Source: an uncultured bacterium
Lineage (GTDB): Bacteria; Bacillota; Clostridia; Lachnospirales; Lachnospiraceae
Direction: 5' to 3'
Assembly: GCA_905214955.1 (NCBI GenBank)
Contig: CAJMON010000003.1
Location: forward strand, 1 to 64,000
DNA length: 64,000 bases
Shown: in pieces, positions 24,607 through 32,515 of the stretch
Position numbering within the stretch: position 1 is the first letter of the stretch
Layout: each line of letters opens with the position of its first letter
The notes under the pieces: model-generated
Database searches by the model: none
What the model saw: the letters and a program-made list of their open reading frames with translations, nothing else
Told to the model about the DNA's origin: nothing
Translations under genes and position numbers: made by a program

Positions 24607-27600
24607 ATGAGCAGCGTAAGAAGAGTGTATGTTGAAAAAAAACCGGAGTTTGCCGTTCAGGCAAAGGAACTCCGTCATGAGATTCACAGCTATCTTGGTA
24701 TTCCGGCAGTAACAGGTGTAAGAGTGTTGATCCGCTATGATGTGGAAAACATTTCTGATGAGGTTTTTGAAAAGGCATGTAAGACGGTCTTTTCAGAGCC
24801 GCCGGTAGATACCCTCTATCATGAAACCTTCCCCATGGCAGAAGGTGCCAGCGTATTTTCTGTAGAATATCTTCCAGGCCAGTTTGACCAGAGAGCAGAT
24901 TCTGCAGTGCAGTGTGTGAAGTTCCTGAATGAGGAGGAAGAGCCGGTCATCCGCTCTGCTACCACCTATGTGATTGAAGGAAACATCACAGAGGAAGAGC
25001 TTGCTGCTGTAAAGGCACACTGCATCAACCCGGTGGATTCCAGAGAAACCGGTATGGAAAAGCCGGAGACGCTGATCACAAAGTTTGAAGAGCCGGAAGA
25101 TGTAAAATATTTCGAAGGCTTTGCAGCTATGCCGGAAGACGAACTGAAAAAGCTGTATGATTCCCTGAATCTGGCAATGACCTTTAAAGATTTCCAGCAT
25201 ATCCAGCATTATTTCAAGGACAGCGAGAAGAGAGATCCGTCTGTGACAGAAATCCGCGTGCTGGATACATACTGGTCTGACCACTGCCGCCACACCACCT
25301 TCTCCACTGAGCTGACCAATGTTGCCTTTGGTGAGGGATATTTCAGAAAGCCCATGGAAGACAGCTACAAGGAGTATCTGGCTGACCACAAGGAAATTTA
25401 CAAGGGCAGAGATGACAAGTTTGTCTGCCTGATGGATCTGGCACTCATGGCCATGAAGAAGCTGAAAAAAGAAGGAAAACTTCAGGATCAGGAAGAGTCC
25501 GATGAGATCAACGCCTGCAGCATTGTCGTGCCGGTGGAGATTGACGGAAAGACCGAGGAGTGGCTGGTAAACTTTAAAAATGAGACTCACAACCATCCTA
25601 CCGAGATCGAGCCTTTCGGAGGTGCTGCTACCTGTCTTGGAGGAGCCATCCGTGACCCGCTTTCCGGACGTACCTATGTTTATCAGGCAATGCGTGTAAC
25701 TGGTGCTGCAGATCCTACCGTTTCTGTAAAAGAGACCTTAAAAGGAAAGCTTCCCCAGAAGAAACTGGTGCGTGGTGCTGCCCACGGTTACAGCTCTTAC
25801 GGAAACCAGATCGGTCTGGCTACCGGCTATGTAAAAGAAATTTATCATCCGGATTACGTTGCAAAACGTATGGAGATCGGTGCTGTGATGGGAGCCGCTC
25901 CCAGAAAAGCAGTAAAACGTGAAAATTCTGATCCGGGAGATATCATCATTCTTCTTGGCGGACGTACCGGACGTGATGGTATTGGTGGTGCGACCGGTTC
26001 ATCCAAGGTACACACCGAAGCTTCCATTGAAGTCTGCGGCGCAGAAGTTCAGAAGGGAAATGCACCTACAGAGCGGAAGATTCAGCGTATGTTCCGCCGT
26101 CCGGAAGTCAGCAAGCTGATCAAAAAATGCAACGACTTTGGTGCAGGCGGCGTTTCCGTTGCCATTGGAGAACTGGCACCGGGACTTCGTATCAACCTGG
26201 ACAAGGTTCCGAAAAAATATGCCGGTCTGGATGGTACCGAAATTGCCATCTCCGAATCTCAGGAGCGTATGGCAGTGGTGGTAGATCCGGCAGATGTAAA
26301 AGAGTTCTTACGGTATGCAAATGAAGAAAACCTGGAATCAGTGGAAGTGGCAGTCGTTACCGAAGAGCCAAGACTGGTGCTGACCTGGAGAGACAAGGAA
26401 ATCGTCAACATTTCCCGTGCTTTCCTGGATACCAACGGCGCTCATCAGGAGACTGCCGTTGCAGTGGACATTCCGTCTGAGAAGGACAACTATTTTATCA
26501 AAAAAGATGTTGCAGATGTGAAAGAGAAATGGCTGGATACCTTGAAAGACTTAAACTGCTGCTCCCAGAAAGGCCTGGTAGAAATGTTCGACAGCTCCAT
26601 CGGAGCGGGCAGCGTGCTTATGCCTTACGGTGGAAAATACCAGCTGACTGAGACCCAGGCCATGGTAGCAAAACTGCCGGTTCTGGAAGGAAAGACCGAC
26701 ACTGTCACCATGATGGCCTATGGCTTTGATCCCTATCTGTCCAGCTGGAGCCCGTACCATGGTGCGGTATATGCAGTGGTAGAGTCCATTGCCAGAATCG
26801 TGGCAAGCGGCGGAGATTACAGCAAGATCCGTTTCACTTTCCAGGAGTATTTCCGTAGAATGACCGAAGATCCCCACAGATGGAGCCAGCCTTTCGCTGC
26901 TCTGCTGGGAGCCTTTGAGGCACAGATGCGGTTTGGACTGCCTTCCATCGGTGGAAAAGACAGTATGTCCGGTACTTTCAATGAGATTGATGTACCGCCT
27001 ACTCTGGTTTCTTTCGCAGTAGATGTGGCAAGCTCCAAGACCATGATCACTCCGGAACTGAAAAAAGCCGGAAACAAACTGGTTCTGTTAAAGATTGAAA
27101 AAGATGCTTATGACCTGCCAAATTACGATCAGGTGATGGATCAATACAGCAAGTTCTTCGAGAATGTAAAAGCTGGAAAGATTGTATCTGCCTATGCATT
27201 GGATGGCATGGGACTGGCAGCTGCTGTGAGCAAGATGGCCTTTGGAAACCACATGGGCGTGAAGATCGAGCACAATGTGGATGCCAGAGATCTGTTTGCA
27301 CCGGGATTTGGCGATATCGTGGCAGAAGTTCCGGCAGACCAGGTTGGAAATCTGTCCATTACCTACACAGTTGTAGGTGAAGTGCTGGCAGACCAGGTAC
27401 TGGAGTATGCCGATACTAAGATTACCATAGAGGAAGCCATCAAGGCATGGGAAGGTACTCTGGAAAAGGTATTCAAGACCTGCTCCGGCGCAGAACCCCA
27501 GTCCGAGGAAGAGCTTTCCATCAAACCAGAGGATCCTTCTGCTTCCATCGTAAATGGCTGCTATCAGGCAGGAAGCATTTATGTATGCAAACATAAGGTG

Positions 27601-28404
27601 GCAAAACCGAGAGTCTTCATTCCGGTGTTCCCGGGTACCAACTGCGAATACGACAGTACCAAGGCATTTGAACGTGCAGGAGCTGAAGTGGATGTAAAAG
27701 TCTTCAAGAACCTGACAGCAGAAGACATCCGGGATTCTGTGGAGATCTTTGAAAAAGCCATTGACCAGGCACAGATCATTATGTTCCCAGGCGGTTTCTC
27801 CGCAGGTGACGAGCCGGATGGCTCTGCAAAATTCTTTGCAACTGCCTTCCAGAATGCAAAGATCAAAGATGCTGTGACCAGACTGCTTGAAGAGCGGGAC
27901 GGCCTGGCTCTTGGTATCTGCAACGGTTTCCAGGCATTGATCAAACTGGGACTGGTTCCCTATGGAAAGATTGTTGGACAGACTGAGGATTCACCGACTC
28001 TGACCTACAACACCATTGGACGCCATATTTCCAGAATGGTATACACCAAAGTGGTTTCCAACAAGTCCCCGTGGCTCTCAGGAGCAGAACTTGGCGGTAC
28101 CTACTGTACACCGGCTTCTCATGGAGAGGGACGTTTTGTTGCCAGCCCGGAATGGATCCGGAAGCTTCTGGCAAACGGCCAGGTAGCTACCCGCTACGTA
28201 GATCCGGACGGTCAGGTGCGCATCAACGACGAAGAGTGTAACGTCAACGGTTCTTATTATGCCATTGAAGGCATCACCAGCCCGGACGGACGCATCCTGG
28301 GCAAGATGGCTCACGTAGAGCGCCGTGGCGAGTCCGTAGCCATCAACATTTACGGAGAGCAGGATCTGAAGATCTTCGAATCCGGAGTAAAATACTTCAA
28401 ATAA
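24607..28404 (+). CDS. purL: phosphoribosylformylglycinamidine synthase, single-chain
   Basis: A 1265-aa enzyme converting FGAR to FGAM with ATP and glutamine. An N-terminal PurS-like part (about 1-150) is followed by a linker, two AIRS-type ATP domains (TYWSDHCRHTTF, KNETHNHPTEIEPFGGA; GGKDSMSGTFNE) and a C-terminal glutaminase (about 1000-1265) with LALGICNGFQ nucleophile region and ASHGEGRF. This is the large single-polypeptide form rather than the split PurS/PurL/PurQ form. SD GGAGG at 24597 overlaps an earlier ATG (24595), so ATG 24607 is chosen. Confidence 0.96.
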   Translation: MSSVRRVYVEKKPEFAVQAKELRHEIHSYLGIPAVTGVRVLIRYDVENISDEVFEKACKTVFSEPPVDTLYHETFPMAEGASVFSVEYLPGQFDQRADSAVQCVKFLNEEEEPVIRSATTYVIEGNITEEELAAVKAHCINPVDSRETGMEKPETLITKFEEPEDVKYFEGFAAMPEDELKKLYDSLNLAMTFKDFQHIQHYFKDSEKRDPSVTEIRVLDTYWSDHCRHTTFSTELTNVAFGEGYFRKPMEDSYKEYLADHKEIYKGRDDKFVCLMDLALMAMKKLKKEGKLQDQEESDEINACSIVVPVEIDGKTEEWLVNFKNETHNHPTEIEPFGGAATCLGGAIRDPLSGRTYVYQAMRVTGAADPTVSVKETLKGKLPQKKLVRGAAHGYSSYGNQIGLATGYVKEIYHPDYVAKRMEIGAVMGAAPRKAVKRENSDPGDIIILLGGRTGRDGIGGATGSSKVHTEASIEVCGAEVQKGNAPTERKIQRMFRRPEVSKLIKKCNDFGAGGVSVAIGELAPGLRINLDKVPKKYAGLDGTEIAISESQERMAVVVDPADVKEFLRYANEENLESVEVAVVTEEPRLVLTWRDKEIVNISRAFLDTNGAHQETAVAVDIPSEKDNYFIKKDVADVKEKWLDTLKDLNCCSQKGLVEMFDSSIGAGSVLMPYGGKYQLTETQAMVAKLPVLEGKTDTVTMMAYGFDPYLSSWSPYHGAVYAVVESIARIVASGGDYSKIRFTFQEYFRRMTEDPHRWSQPFAALLGAFEAQMRFGLPSIGGKDSMSGTFNEIDVPPTLVSFAVDVASSKTMITPELKKAGNKLVLLKIEKDAYDLPNYDQVMDQYSKFFENVKAGKIVSAYALDGMGLAAAVSKMAFGNHMGVKIEHNVDARDLFAPGFGDIVAEVPADQVGNLSITYTVVGEVLADQVLEYADTKITIEEAIKAWEGTLEKVFKTCSGAEPQSEEELSIKPEDPSASIVNGCYQAGSIYVCKHKVAKPRVFIPVFPGTNCEYDSTKAFERAGAEVDVKVFKNLTAEDIRDSVEIFEKAIDQAQIIMFPGGFSAGDEPDGSAKFFATAFQNAKIKDAVTRLLEERDGLALGICNGFQALIKLGLVPYGKIVGQTEDSPTLTYNTIGRHISRMVYTKVVSNKSPWLSGAELGGTYCTPASHGEGRFVASPEWIRKLLANGQVATRYVDPDGQVRINDEECNVNGSYYAIEGITSPDGRILGKMAHVERRGESVAINIYGEQDLKIFESGVKYFK

Positions 28405-28466
28405 AAGCTCACGGGCGAGAGCGCGCAGCACGGAGCAATTCGTGCGGTATTATTTAAAGTGAAAGA

Positions 28467-28530
28467 ACAAGGGGTACAAGCCACCGAGCGCGATGTGCTG
28501 GCACAGAAGTGCTTGGGTGGCTTAGTGCCT
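28467..28530 (-). repeat. hairpin repeat family R1, inverted copy
   Basis: Read on the minus strand, this segment aligns with the right half of the R1 copies (shared CTGTGC and AGCACATCG core). Its arms AAGCCACC (28478-28485) and GGTGGCTT (28516-28523) pair perfectly though they differ from the arms of other copies. Confidence 0.55.
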
Positions 28531-28531
28531 G

Positions 28532-28561
28532 GTGGAGGTTTCCCGATTGGGAAACCTCCAC
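28532..28561. repeat. perfect 13-bp hairpin after purL
   Basis: GTGGAGGTTTCCC (28532-28544) and GGGAAACCTCCAC (28549-28561) pair without mismatch around GATT. There is no T run on the + strand. It directly abuts the R1 copy and lies 40 bp before the next gene. Confidence 0.6.
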
Positions 28562-28600
28562 TGCTATCCGGCGGTAGACGAAAGAAGAGAGGGATTGGAT

Positions 28601-29485
28601 ATGGGGCTTAGGGAAGAGATCATGGGAATTTCCCACCTGGGGTTAAAAACAGAGAATCTGCAGGCATCGGAAAAATGGTATGAAGAAAAACTAAATTTTC
28701 AGAAAGTGCTGGAAGCTGTCCGTGTTATGCCCCAGATGGAGAAGATTTCATGGATGGCGTACAAAAATGTGCTTCTGGAGCTGGTAGAACCGGCAGGAAG
28801 AGAAAAAGAAGAACTGAAAAATCAGGCAGCGGGGAAATGGGATCATTATGCCCTGGAAGTCCCCATGCTGGAAGAAAGTGTCCGAAAGGCAGTGGGAAAA
28901 GGCATGACTTTCCACAGTTCCACAGCAGATGGAATCACCGTATATGAACACTTGGGCGCATCAGGCGTGTGGGGAGCCAATTTTAACGGTCCTGGAAGAG
29001 AAGTGGTGGAATTCTGTACAGAACATGGAAAATATCAGGAAACAGCCTCAGGGGAGCAGGCAGGGATGGGACTTGCAGGCTGGTCTCATCTGGCACTGAA
29101 AGTAGAAGATTTAAAACGAAGTATGGTATTTTATGAGAAGCTTGGCTTTACAGAGTGCGGCGGAGGTTATCTGGAGACACCAGAGGGACGCATTCAGATC
29201 CGCTATATGGAAAATCATGGATTCCAGCTGGAAATTCTCCAGATGATCGGATCTGGCCTTACAGAACTGAAAATGCGGCACGGCGGACCAATTGCCTATG
29301 CAGGACTGCTCTGTGAGGACATTGAAAAAACTTTTTTGGATGTAAAAGCAGAAAAACTGCCTTTGAGTGACTTTGTGATCCGGGAAAAAGAACTGCCAGG
29401 AGCCAGAAAAGCCCGGCTTTTTGGGGTTATTGGACCTGATGGAGAAAAAATTGAAATTAATCAAAAAATTTCTTCAAAAAAATAA
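28601..29485 (+). CDS. two-domain VOC (glyoxalase/dioxygenase superfamily) protein
   Basis: A 294-aa protein with two vicinal-oxygen-chelate domains. The first (about 7-145) begins ISHLGLKTENLQASEKWYEE with its metal His in ISHLGL; the second (about 165-290) begins WSHLALKVEDLKRSMVFYEK. Glu near FQLEIL and IEIN are candidate metal ligands. Members are lyases, isomerases or dioxygenases; substrate unknown. The start ATG 28601 has GAGAGGG upstream; ATG 28622 with AGGGA is nearly as good. It stands alone between the pur operon and the tRNA pair. Confidence 0.75.
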   Translation: MGLREEIMGISHLGLKTENLQASEKWYEEKLNFQKVLEAVRVMPQMEKISWMAYKNVLLELVEPAGREKEELKNQAAGKWDHYALEVPMLEESVRKAVGKGMTFHSSTADGITVYEHLGASGVWGANFNGPGREVVEFCTEHGKYQETASGEQAGMGLAGWSHLALKVEDLKRSMVFYEKLGFTECGGGYLETPEGRIQIRYMENHGFQLEILQMIGSGLTELKMRHGGPIAYAGLLCEDIEKTFLDVKAEKLPLSDFVIREKELPGARKARLFGVIGPDGEKIEINQKISSKK

Positions 29486-29494
29486 AAAAAGGTG

Positions 29495-29523
29495 TTGACA
29501 ATCCCAGAATCTCGTTATATAAT
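29495..29523 (+). promoter_or_regulatory. promoter of the tRNA-Val/tRNA-Met unit
   Basis: Perfect TTGACA (29495-29500) and TATAAT (29518-29523) with a 17-base spacer. Confidence 0.85.
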
Positions 29524-29581
29524 GATGAAGCAGTGAGGGACACGGAACAAAACAACAGAGAAACGAATCACTGGATAGCAT

Positions 29582-29654
29582 GGGATCTTAGCTCAGCTGG
29601 GAGAGCATCTGCCTTACAAGCAGAGGGTCATAGGTTCGAGCCCTATAGGCCCCA
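29582..29654 (+). tRNA. tRNA-Val (anticodon UAC)
   Basis: A 73-nt cloverleaf: acceptor GGGATCT/AGGCCCC, D-arm GCTC/GAGC, anticodon stem TCTGC/GCAGA with loop CTTACAA (anticodon TAC), T-arm ATAGG/CCTAT. Acceptor pair 4-69 is A with C, a mismatch; the rest pairs. CCA is not encoded. Confidence 0.9.
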
Positions 29655-29668
29655 TACCAATTAAATAT

Positions 29669-29742
29669 GGCGGAATAGCTCAGTTGGCTAGAGCATACGG
29701 TTCATACCCGTAGTGTCGAGAGTTCGAATCTCCCTTCCGCTA
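29669..29742 (+). tRNA. tRNA-Met (anticodon CAU), elongator type
   Basis: Acceptor GGCGGAA/TTCCGCT, anticodon stem TACGG/CCGTA with loop TTCATAC. It lacks the initiator's CGCGGG start and GGG/CCC anticodon-stem triplets and resembles the B. subtilis elongator tRNA-Met. CCA is not encoded. Confidence 0.9.
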
Positions 29743-29750
29743 CTAAGTGA

Positions 29751-29777
29751 GAGCATCCTGTGTGGATGCTCTTATTT
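29751..29777 (+). terminator. terminator of the tRNA unit
   Basis: GAGCATCC (29751-29758) pairs with GGATGCTC (29764-29771), followed by TTATTTTG. Confidence 0.75.
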
Positions 29778-29793
29778 TGTTAAAAAAATGCAG

Positions 29794-29822
29794 TTGTGAA
29801 AAACAGAAATAATAGCTATAAT
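29794..29822 (+). promoter_or_regulatory. promoter of the UPF0175/DUF3368 pair
   Basis: TTGTGA (29794-29799) and TATAAT (29817-29822), spacer 17, immediately after the tRNA terminator. Confidence 0.65.
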
Positions 29823-29873
29823 ACAAGAAAGGAGTTTTTTGAATGTGTGAAAATAGAGAAGGGATGTGTTTTT

Positions 29874-30164
29874 ATGGCAACAACAGAATCTGTGACCATT
29901 GAAGTTCCGGTAGGAATGTCGAAATATTTGGTAACTGTGAACCCGGAAACAGAACTTACCAGGAATGCGCTGCTGCTGTATCCATATATATTAAACCAGA
30001 CGATATCTCATGGCCGCGCGGCAGAAATTCTCGGGATTAGAAAATCTGAGCTGATTGATTTGTATGATGAGCTGGGGTATTCTTATTTTGACATGACATT
30101 AGACGAACTTGATGATGAGTTAGATACTTTCAGGCGGCTTAAAAAGAAGGAGAGCGCAGTATGA
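29874..30164 (+). CDS. UPF0175-family antitoxin-like protein
   Basis: A 96-aa protein. An N-terminal beta strand (VTIEVPVGMSKYLVTV) is followed by a helix-turn-helix-like stretch (ISHGRAAEILGIRKSELIDLYDELG) as in UPF0175 proteins, which are proposed antitoxins for DUF3368 PIN-domain partners. The stop overlaps the next start (ATGA at 30161), the coupling usual in toxin-antitoxin pairs. ATG 29874 follows GAAGGGA; the longer frame from 29796 overlaps the promoter. Confidence 0.75.
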   Translation: MATTESVTIEVPVGMSKYLVTVNPETELTRNALLLYPYILNQTISHGRAAEILGIRKSELIDLYDELGYSYFDMTLDELDDELDTFRRLKKKESAV

Positions 30165-30652
30165 TTGTTGTATCTGATACAACGCCACTGATATCACTTC
30201 TTAAAATCAATCGTTTGGATTTACTGGAAAGACTATTTGGTAAAGTTTTCATTCCAGACGCAGTATTTCATGAATTGACAGTGGATGAAAGATTTCAATT
30301 GGAAGCCGATCAAATCAAAAAGAAAAAGTTTATTGAAGTGAAATCTATCAATCATCCAGAATCTGCCAGCATATTGAAAAGAGCAACAGGCCTTGATCAG
30401 GGAGAGAGCGAAGCAATTGTCTTGACAGATGAATTAAAAGCGGATTTGATATTGATGGATGAGGCAAAGGGGAGAAAAGTATCGGCTCAAATGGGTTTTC
30501 AGATCATGGGGACCATAGGGATTCTCATGGCAGCATATGAGGAACAGGAATTGACTGCAGAGGAAGCTAGAGAATGCATTGATGGATTGCAGCGTGCTGA
30601 GCGCCACATAGGACAGCGGCACTATCAAATGCTGTTAAACAGGTTAAAATAA
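30161..30652 (+). CDS. DUF3368 PIN-domain toxin-like protein
   Basis: A 163-aa PIN-fold protein. The first acidic residue is in VVSDTTPLISL (Asp6), a second Glu in AVFHELTVD, a third in LDQGESEAIVLTDE and a fourth Asp in LILMDEAKGR: the acidic quartet of a Mg-dependent RNase is kept. Its pairing with the UPF0175 protein suggests a type II toxin-antitoxin module. Whether it is toxic here is not known. A strong terminator follows. Confidence 0.78.
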   Translation: MIVVSDTTPLISLLKINRLDLLERLFGKVFIPDAVFHELTVDERFQLEADQIKKKKFIEVKSINHPESASILKRATGLDQGESEAIVLTDELKADLILMDEAKGRKVSAQMGFQIMGTIGILMAAYEEQELTAEEARECIDGLQRAERHIGQRHYQMLLNRLK

Positions 30653-30684
30653 CCACCTTCAGAAATTTCGAAGGTGGTTATTTC
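30649..30684 (+). terminator. terminator of the toxin-antitoxin-like pair
   Basis: ATAACCACCTTC (30649-30660) and GAAGGTGGTTAT (30670-30681) form a 12-bp perfect stem followed by TTT. The A-rich 5' flank lets it serve the convergent minus-strand gene too. Confidence 0.8.
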
Positions 30685-30696
30685 AAAAAATCAACG

Positions 30697-30978
30697 TTAT
30701 GCAAGCCCTGCAAAAAACAATTCATAAAAATCATCTTCCCCATCCAGCATGGGAGAGTTTTCTCCTCCGCCGTTGGTGCTGCGCTTCATGGCGGCGTAGA
30801 ATTCTTCTCCCGCTGCGATGAGGTCCATTTCGTAAATAGGGTATCCGCAGGAGCGGCATTTTTCACAGAAGGAGGCCACAGGCGTGGGGCTTTTGCGGGT
30901 GTCTAAGAGTTCCTGGCGCAGGAGGGGATCCTCCAGCGCCTTTTTCTTTAATTCGTCCAGCATTTCAGCAATTTCCAT
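30697..30978 (-). CDS. small Nif11-like conserved-type protein
   Basis: A 93-aa protein. Residues 1-62 (MEIAEMLDELKKKALEDPLL, then SFCEKCRSCGYPIYEMDLIA) have the spacing of Nif11-type leader domains: an amphipathic helix with EDPLLRQEL, then an aGY..yemd motif. A CxxC-like pair (FCEKCRSC) is extra. The last 25 residues are polar with NGGGENSPMLDGEDDFYELF, which I believe is strongly conserved in Lachnospiraceae. ATG 30978 is chosen because AAGGAG lies 11 bases upstream. No RiPP maturase is nearby, so a precursor-peptide role is only a possibility. Confidence 0.6.
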   Translation of the reverse strand: MEIAEMLDELKKKALEDPLLRQELLDTRKSPTPVASFCEKCRSCGYPIYEMDLIAAGEEFYAAMKRSTNGGGENSPMLDGEDDFYELFFAGLA

Positions 30979-31088
30979 AAATATGCACGCTCCTTCCATG
31001 AAATCGGTTTTGTTTGCATGTTTTTTCTCATTGTAGTGTAAGAAAGCGAAAAATGCAATGGGAAATATTATGATGTACAGTTAAAAAA

Positions 31089-31303
31089 ATGCCCTGCGGA
31101 TTGTTCCGTACTCCGTATTCTCACCTCTCCGTTGCCGCTTTGGTCGGTGCTAAAGGTGTGCCACTGGCACACAGCACCCTGTCAAATATGCGCATAGCGT
31201 GAAGCTGGCGCTTCATTTTTATGCTTATATCGGGGCGGGTCATAAAGCCGTAAAACCACTCCTGTGCGAGCACATCGTGGTTTCAGGCTTTTGACCCTGG
31301 CAT
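31089..31303 (+). repeat. hairpin repeat family R1, full-length copy 1
   Basis: Aligns at both ends with 47332-47496 (shared GGATTGTTCCGTACT, CTCCGTTGCC, TATCGGGGCGGGTC, ACCACTCCTGTGC, AGCACATCGTG, TTTTGACCCTGGCA). It holds a hairpin GTGTGCC-ACT-GGCACAC (31156-31172) within GGTGCT/AGCACC, an extra insert (31179-31230) and a long hairpin 31237-31297. It fills the gap 31000-31425 together with the eutS promoter. Confidence 0.75.
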
Positions 31304-31318
31304 CTGAAAATAAAAATC

Positions 31319-31347
31319 TTGTATTATGTTGGATTATGTTGTATCAT
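31319..31347 (+). promoter_or_regulatory. possible promoter of eutS-eutP
   Basis: TTGTAT (31319-31324) and TATCAT (31342-31347), spacer 17, about 80 bases before the start. No vitamin B12 riboswitch or EutV-type tandem hairpins were noticed in the short leader. Confidence 0.5.
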
Positions 31348-31425
31348 AGATATATGACGCAGACAGCAGCACAAAAGGCAGTCTGCAGGAAACGTATGCA
31401 GAAATGAAGATTCAGGAGGGGAAAG

Positions 31426-31806
31426 ATGGATCTGAATGATGTGACTTCAGGAAATGAGCAGAAAATGCGGATTATACAGGAACTGGTTCCTGGCAAACAG
31501 GTGACCCTGGCCCACGTGATTGCCAGTCCGGATCCGATTATTTATAAAAAACTGGGACTGGACCCGCAGCTAGATTATAAGAGAGCAGCTATCGGGATTC
31601 TCAGCATGAGCCCGGCAGAGATTTCTGTCATTGCAGGAGATATTGCCATGAAGACGGCCAACATTGACATGGGCTTCATTGACCGGTTCAGCGGTACACT
31701 GATTTTCACAGGAAGAGTGGCTGAAGTGGAGGCAGCGATTTCAGCCATCACCGCATATCTTCGGGAAAAGCTGGGCTTTACCATCTGTGAAATCACCAGG
31801 ACGTGA
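31426..31806 (+). CDS. eutS: BMC-domain shell protein, EutS-like
   Basis: A 126-aa bacterial microcompartment shell protein. RIIQELVPGKQVTLAHVIASP followed by AIGILSMSPAEISVIAGDIA and IGFLDRFSG-like (MGFIDRFSGTLIFTG) is the circularly permuted BMC domain of EutS, normally forming hexamers in the ethanolamine compartment. SD AGGAGGGG precedes the start. It is followed by eutP eight bases later, but no other eut or pdu gene is in the window, so this is a satellite of a compartment locus elsewhere or an orphan. Confidence 0.9.
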   Translation: MDLNDVTSGNEQKMRIIQELVPGKQVTLAHVIASPDPIIYKKLGLDPQLDYKRAAIGILSMSPAEISVIAGDIAMKTANIDMGFIDRFSGTLIFTGRVAEVEAAISAITAYLREKLGFTICEITRT

Positions 31807-31813
31807 GAAAATC

Positions 31814-32320
31814 ATGAAAAAAATCATTTTAATGGGGCGCAGTGAGTGCGGAAAAACAACTCTGCGCCAGGCTTTAAAAGGAGAAAACATCCATTACCAC
31901 AAAACCCAGTATGTGAACCACTTTGATGTGGTCATTGATACACCGGGAGAATATGCAGAAAATGCTGCCCTGGGACGTGCTCTGGCTCTGTACTCCTATG
32001 AAGCGGATGTGGTGGGCCTTCTGATTAATTCCGAGGAGCCCTATTCCCTGTATCCTCCCAACATTGTGGGACAGTCCACGAGGCCTGTGATCGGGATTGT
32101 GACCCAGATTGATTCCCCTTATGGAGATCCGGATCAGGCAGAGCGGTGGCTGCGTCTGGCAGGCTGCGAGACCATTTTCCGGGTAAGCTCCTACACAGGA
32201 GAAGGTATCTGGCAGATCCTGGAATATTTAAGAGAACCTGGGGATGTGCTTCCATGGGACAAAGAAGAAGCAGAAAGGCCTAGAGTGGTGGAATCTACCA
32301 AGCGGGATAGCATTCTGTAA
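31814..32320 (+). CDS. eutP: EutP/PduV-family GTPase-like protein
   Basis: A 168-aa P-loop protein. The Walker A motif is GRSECGKTTL (about 8-17), a G3-like DTPGEY follows, and a G4-like TQID is near residue 99. EutP/PduV proteins accompany microcompartment genes; acetate-kinase activity has been reported for EutP and compartment positioning for PduV. ATG 31814 starts eight bases after the eutS stop. The pair precedes the cobalamin operon, matching the B12 dependence of ethanolamine ammonia-lyase. Confidence 0.88.
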   Translation: MKKIILMGRSECGKTTLRQALKGENIHYHKTQYVNHFDVVIDTPGEYAENAALGRALALYSYEADVVGLLINSEEPYSLYPPNIVGQSTRPVIGIVTQIDSPYGDPDQAERWLRLAGCETIFRVSSYTGEGIWQILEYLREPGDVLPWDKEEAERPRVVESTKRDSIL

Positions 32321-32356
32321 ATTTGCAAAAATCAATCAGAACAGAGAAGAAAGTGA

Positions 32357-32391
32357 AAGTCTGGGAAATAAAAAATCCCAGGCTTTTGTTC
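32357..32391 (+). terminator. terminator of eutS-eutP
   Basis: GTCTGGGA pairs with TCCCAGGC (one G-U) around an A-rich loop, followed by TTTTG. Confidence 0.65.
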
Positions 32392-32410
32392 TGCTTTGCA
32401 AGCTCTTTCG

Positions 32411-32439
32411 TTGACATCCCCTGGGGAAACGAATATAAT
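32411..32439 (+). promoter_or_regulatory. promoter of the cobalamin operon
   Basis: Perfect TTGACA (32411-32416) and TATAAT (32434-32439), spacer 17. The leader is only about 70 nt, too short for an adenosylcobalamin riboswitch. It contains one G-U-rich hairpin, CCAGAGGCG with CGCTTTTGG. Confidence 0.8.
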
Positions 32440-32515
32440 ATTTCATGATGCCAGAGGCGGTTTTTGACGCTTTTGGACAGTTGGCGTATCTGTTTTAAAA
32501 GAGGAGCATAAGGGA

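Noticed and set aside
24793..25596. Long minus-strand frame (267 aa) across purL
   Set aside because: Antisense shadow of a strongly conserved enzyme gene; no start signal and an unnatural hydrophobic composition.
32440..32515. Cobalamin riboswitch before cbiD
   Set aside because: The leader is too short and lacks the B12-box; only a small hairpin is present.
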